From Sulfuritalea sp. (lineage in GTDB: Bacteria; Pseudomonadota; Gammaproteobacteria; Burkholderiales; Rhodocyclaceae), in NCBI GenBank assembly GCA_026399445.1, contig JAPLRA010000370.1:1-7817 (forward strand): a stretch of 7,817 bases of DNA, in the 5' to 3' direction. The position numbers and the translations under genes are program-made. Of the stretch, positions 6,834-7,817 are shown in pieces. How positions within the stretch are numbered: the first letter of the stretch is position 1; every line of letters starts with the position of its first letter. A model generated the notes under the pieces. That model did no database searches. It saw nothing but the letters and a program-made list of their open reading frames with translations, and was not told the origin of the DNA.

Positions 6834-7817
6834 TTCTCGCGTCGTCGTTCCGTCTGGCCCTACGCATGCTTGCCCGCGACTGGCGCGCCGGCGAGCTGAC
6901 GGTGCTGGGCATCGCCCTGATGCTGGCGGTGGCGGCGCTGACCAGCGTCGGCTTTCTGACCGACCGCGTCGAGCAGGCGCTCAAGCTCGAATCCCACCAG
7001 TTGCTCGGCGGCGATCTGTTGCTGACCGCCGATCATCCGTGGGCCGACAAGTTTCGCCGGGAAGCAGCGGCGCGCGGGCTGCGGCAGGCAGAGAGCGCGA
7101 CCTTCCCGAGCATGGTGAGCCTGGGCGGTGCGGCCTTGCTGGCGGAGATCAAGGCCGTATCGGCGGGCTATCCCTTGCGCGGGGCCTTGCGTACCGCGCC
7201 GCTGCTCAACGCCGCCGACGCCGAGACTCCGCGTGTGCCGCAGGCAGGTGAAGCCTGGCCCGACGAGCGTCTGGCGACGACACTGAGTCTTGCCGCAGGC
7301 ACCTCGCTGGCGCTCGGGAAAATCACGATGGTCAGCGGCCCGGTGCTGACACTGGAACCGGATCGCGGCATGAACGTGTTTGCACTGGCGCCGCGCCTGA
7401 TGATCAATCTGGCCGATCTGCCGGCGACAGGACTGATCCAGAGCGGCAGCCGCGTCGGCTACCGCCTGCACCTGGCCGGCGACGCCGCAGCGGTGGCGGC
7501 GTATGAAGTCTGGGCCAAGGGGCAACTCGGTCGTGGCGAAAAAATCGAAAGCCTGGACAACGCCCGGCCCGAAATTCGCAACGTGACGGAGCGGGCGCAA
7601 CGCTTTCTGCGTCTTGCCGCGCTTCTGGCCGTGATTCTTGCGGCGGTTGCCGTGGCGCTGGCAGCCGAGCGCTATATGCGACGGCATCTGGATGGCTGCG
7701 CGGTGATGCGCTGCATGGGCGCATCGGCGCAACAACTGCTGCTGATTCACGGGGGTGAATTCCTGCTGTTCGGACTTGCTGCGACGCTCGCGGGTTGCGC
7801 CGCGGGTTATGCCGTGC
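6827..7817 (+). CDS. ABC transporter permease, YbbP/FtsX class, 5' part only
   Basis: Seen: an open frame of 330 codons that continues past the right edge. After a short cytoplasmic start (LALRMLARDWRAGELTVL) comes a first membrane helix at about 24-44. A large extracytoplasmic domain follows (about 48-250, including HQLLGGDLLLTADHP), then a second helix near 262-281. The FtsX-type cytoplasmic loop has AVMRCMGASAQQL (292-304), and a third helix begins near 311. Known: such proteins resemble LolC/LolE and MacB and pair with a small ATPase (YbbA type); in E. coli ybbA-ybbP the substrate is not well established. The cognate ATPase is not in the window. The ATG at 6827 overlaps the radA stop by seven bases; a GTG at 6830 would overlap by four and cannot be excluded. 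Its alanine- and leucine-rich composition is normal for the family. Confidence 0.88.

Overview
The window is GC-rich, gene-dense chromosomal DNA. The protein sequences and gene company (rimI, a family 4 uracil-DNA glycosylase, lplT, alr, radA, a YbbP-type permease) suggest a betaproteobacterium, perhaps of the Rhodocyclales/Nitrosomonadales side. That placement is a judgement from family resemblance, not a search. No RNA gene, transposase, integrase, CRISPR array or phage gene is visible. Most of the content is housekeeping, and no new multi-gene system could be supported.

Left block (1-1906, + strand): the 3' end of rimI (ribosomal protein S18 acetyltransferase), a 4Fe-4S uracil-DNA glycosylase, and a cation diffusion facilitator resembling the ZnT9 branch. 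Each start codon overlaps the preceding stop codon, so the three are probably one translationally coupled transcript. This block converges on lplT, with only 11 bases between the two stop codons.

Middle block (1918-4355): lplT, a lysophospholipid transporter, runs leftward. A LysR-type regulator of the CysL-like kind runs rightward. The 257-base divergent region between them (3184-3440) holds the most unusual DNA in the window. It contains a probable extended -10 promoter for lplT, a perfect hairpin where the lplT ribosome binding site should be, a possible operator, and a two-copy tandem repeat. Each repeat copy folds into two hairpins. In the second hairpin the stem bases differ between copies but pairing is kept.

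Right block (3441-7817, + strand): the LysR gene is followed after 8 bases by alr (alanine racemase, D-alanine for peptidoglycan). radA (recombination/branch migration ATPase) follows after 10 bases. A large ABC transporter permease of the YbbP/FtsX class overlaps the end of radA and runs off the window. The spacing suggests an operon joining cell-wall precursor supply, DNA repair and an export or lipoprotein-type permease. This looks like conserved gene order rather than one pathway.
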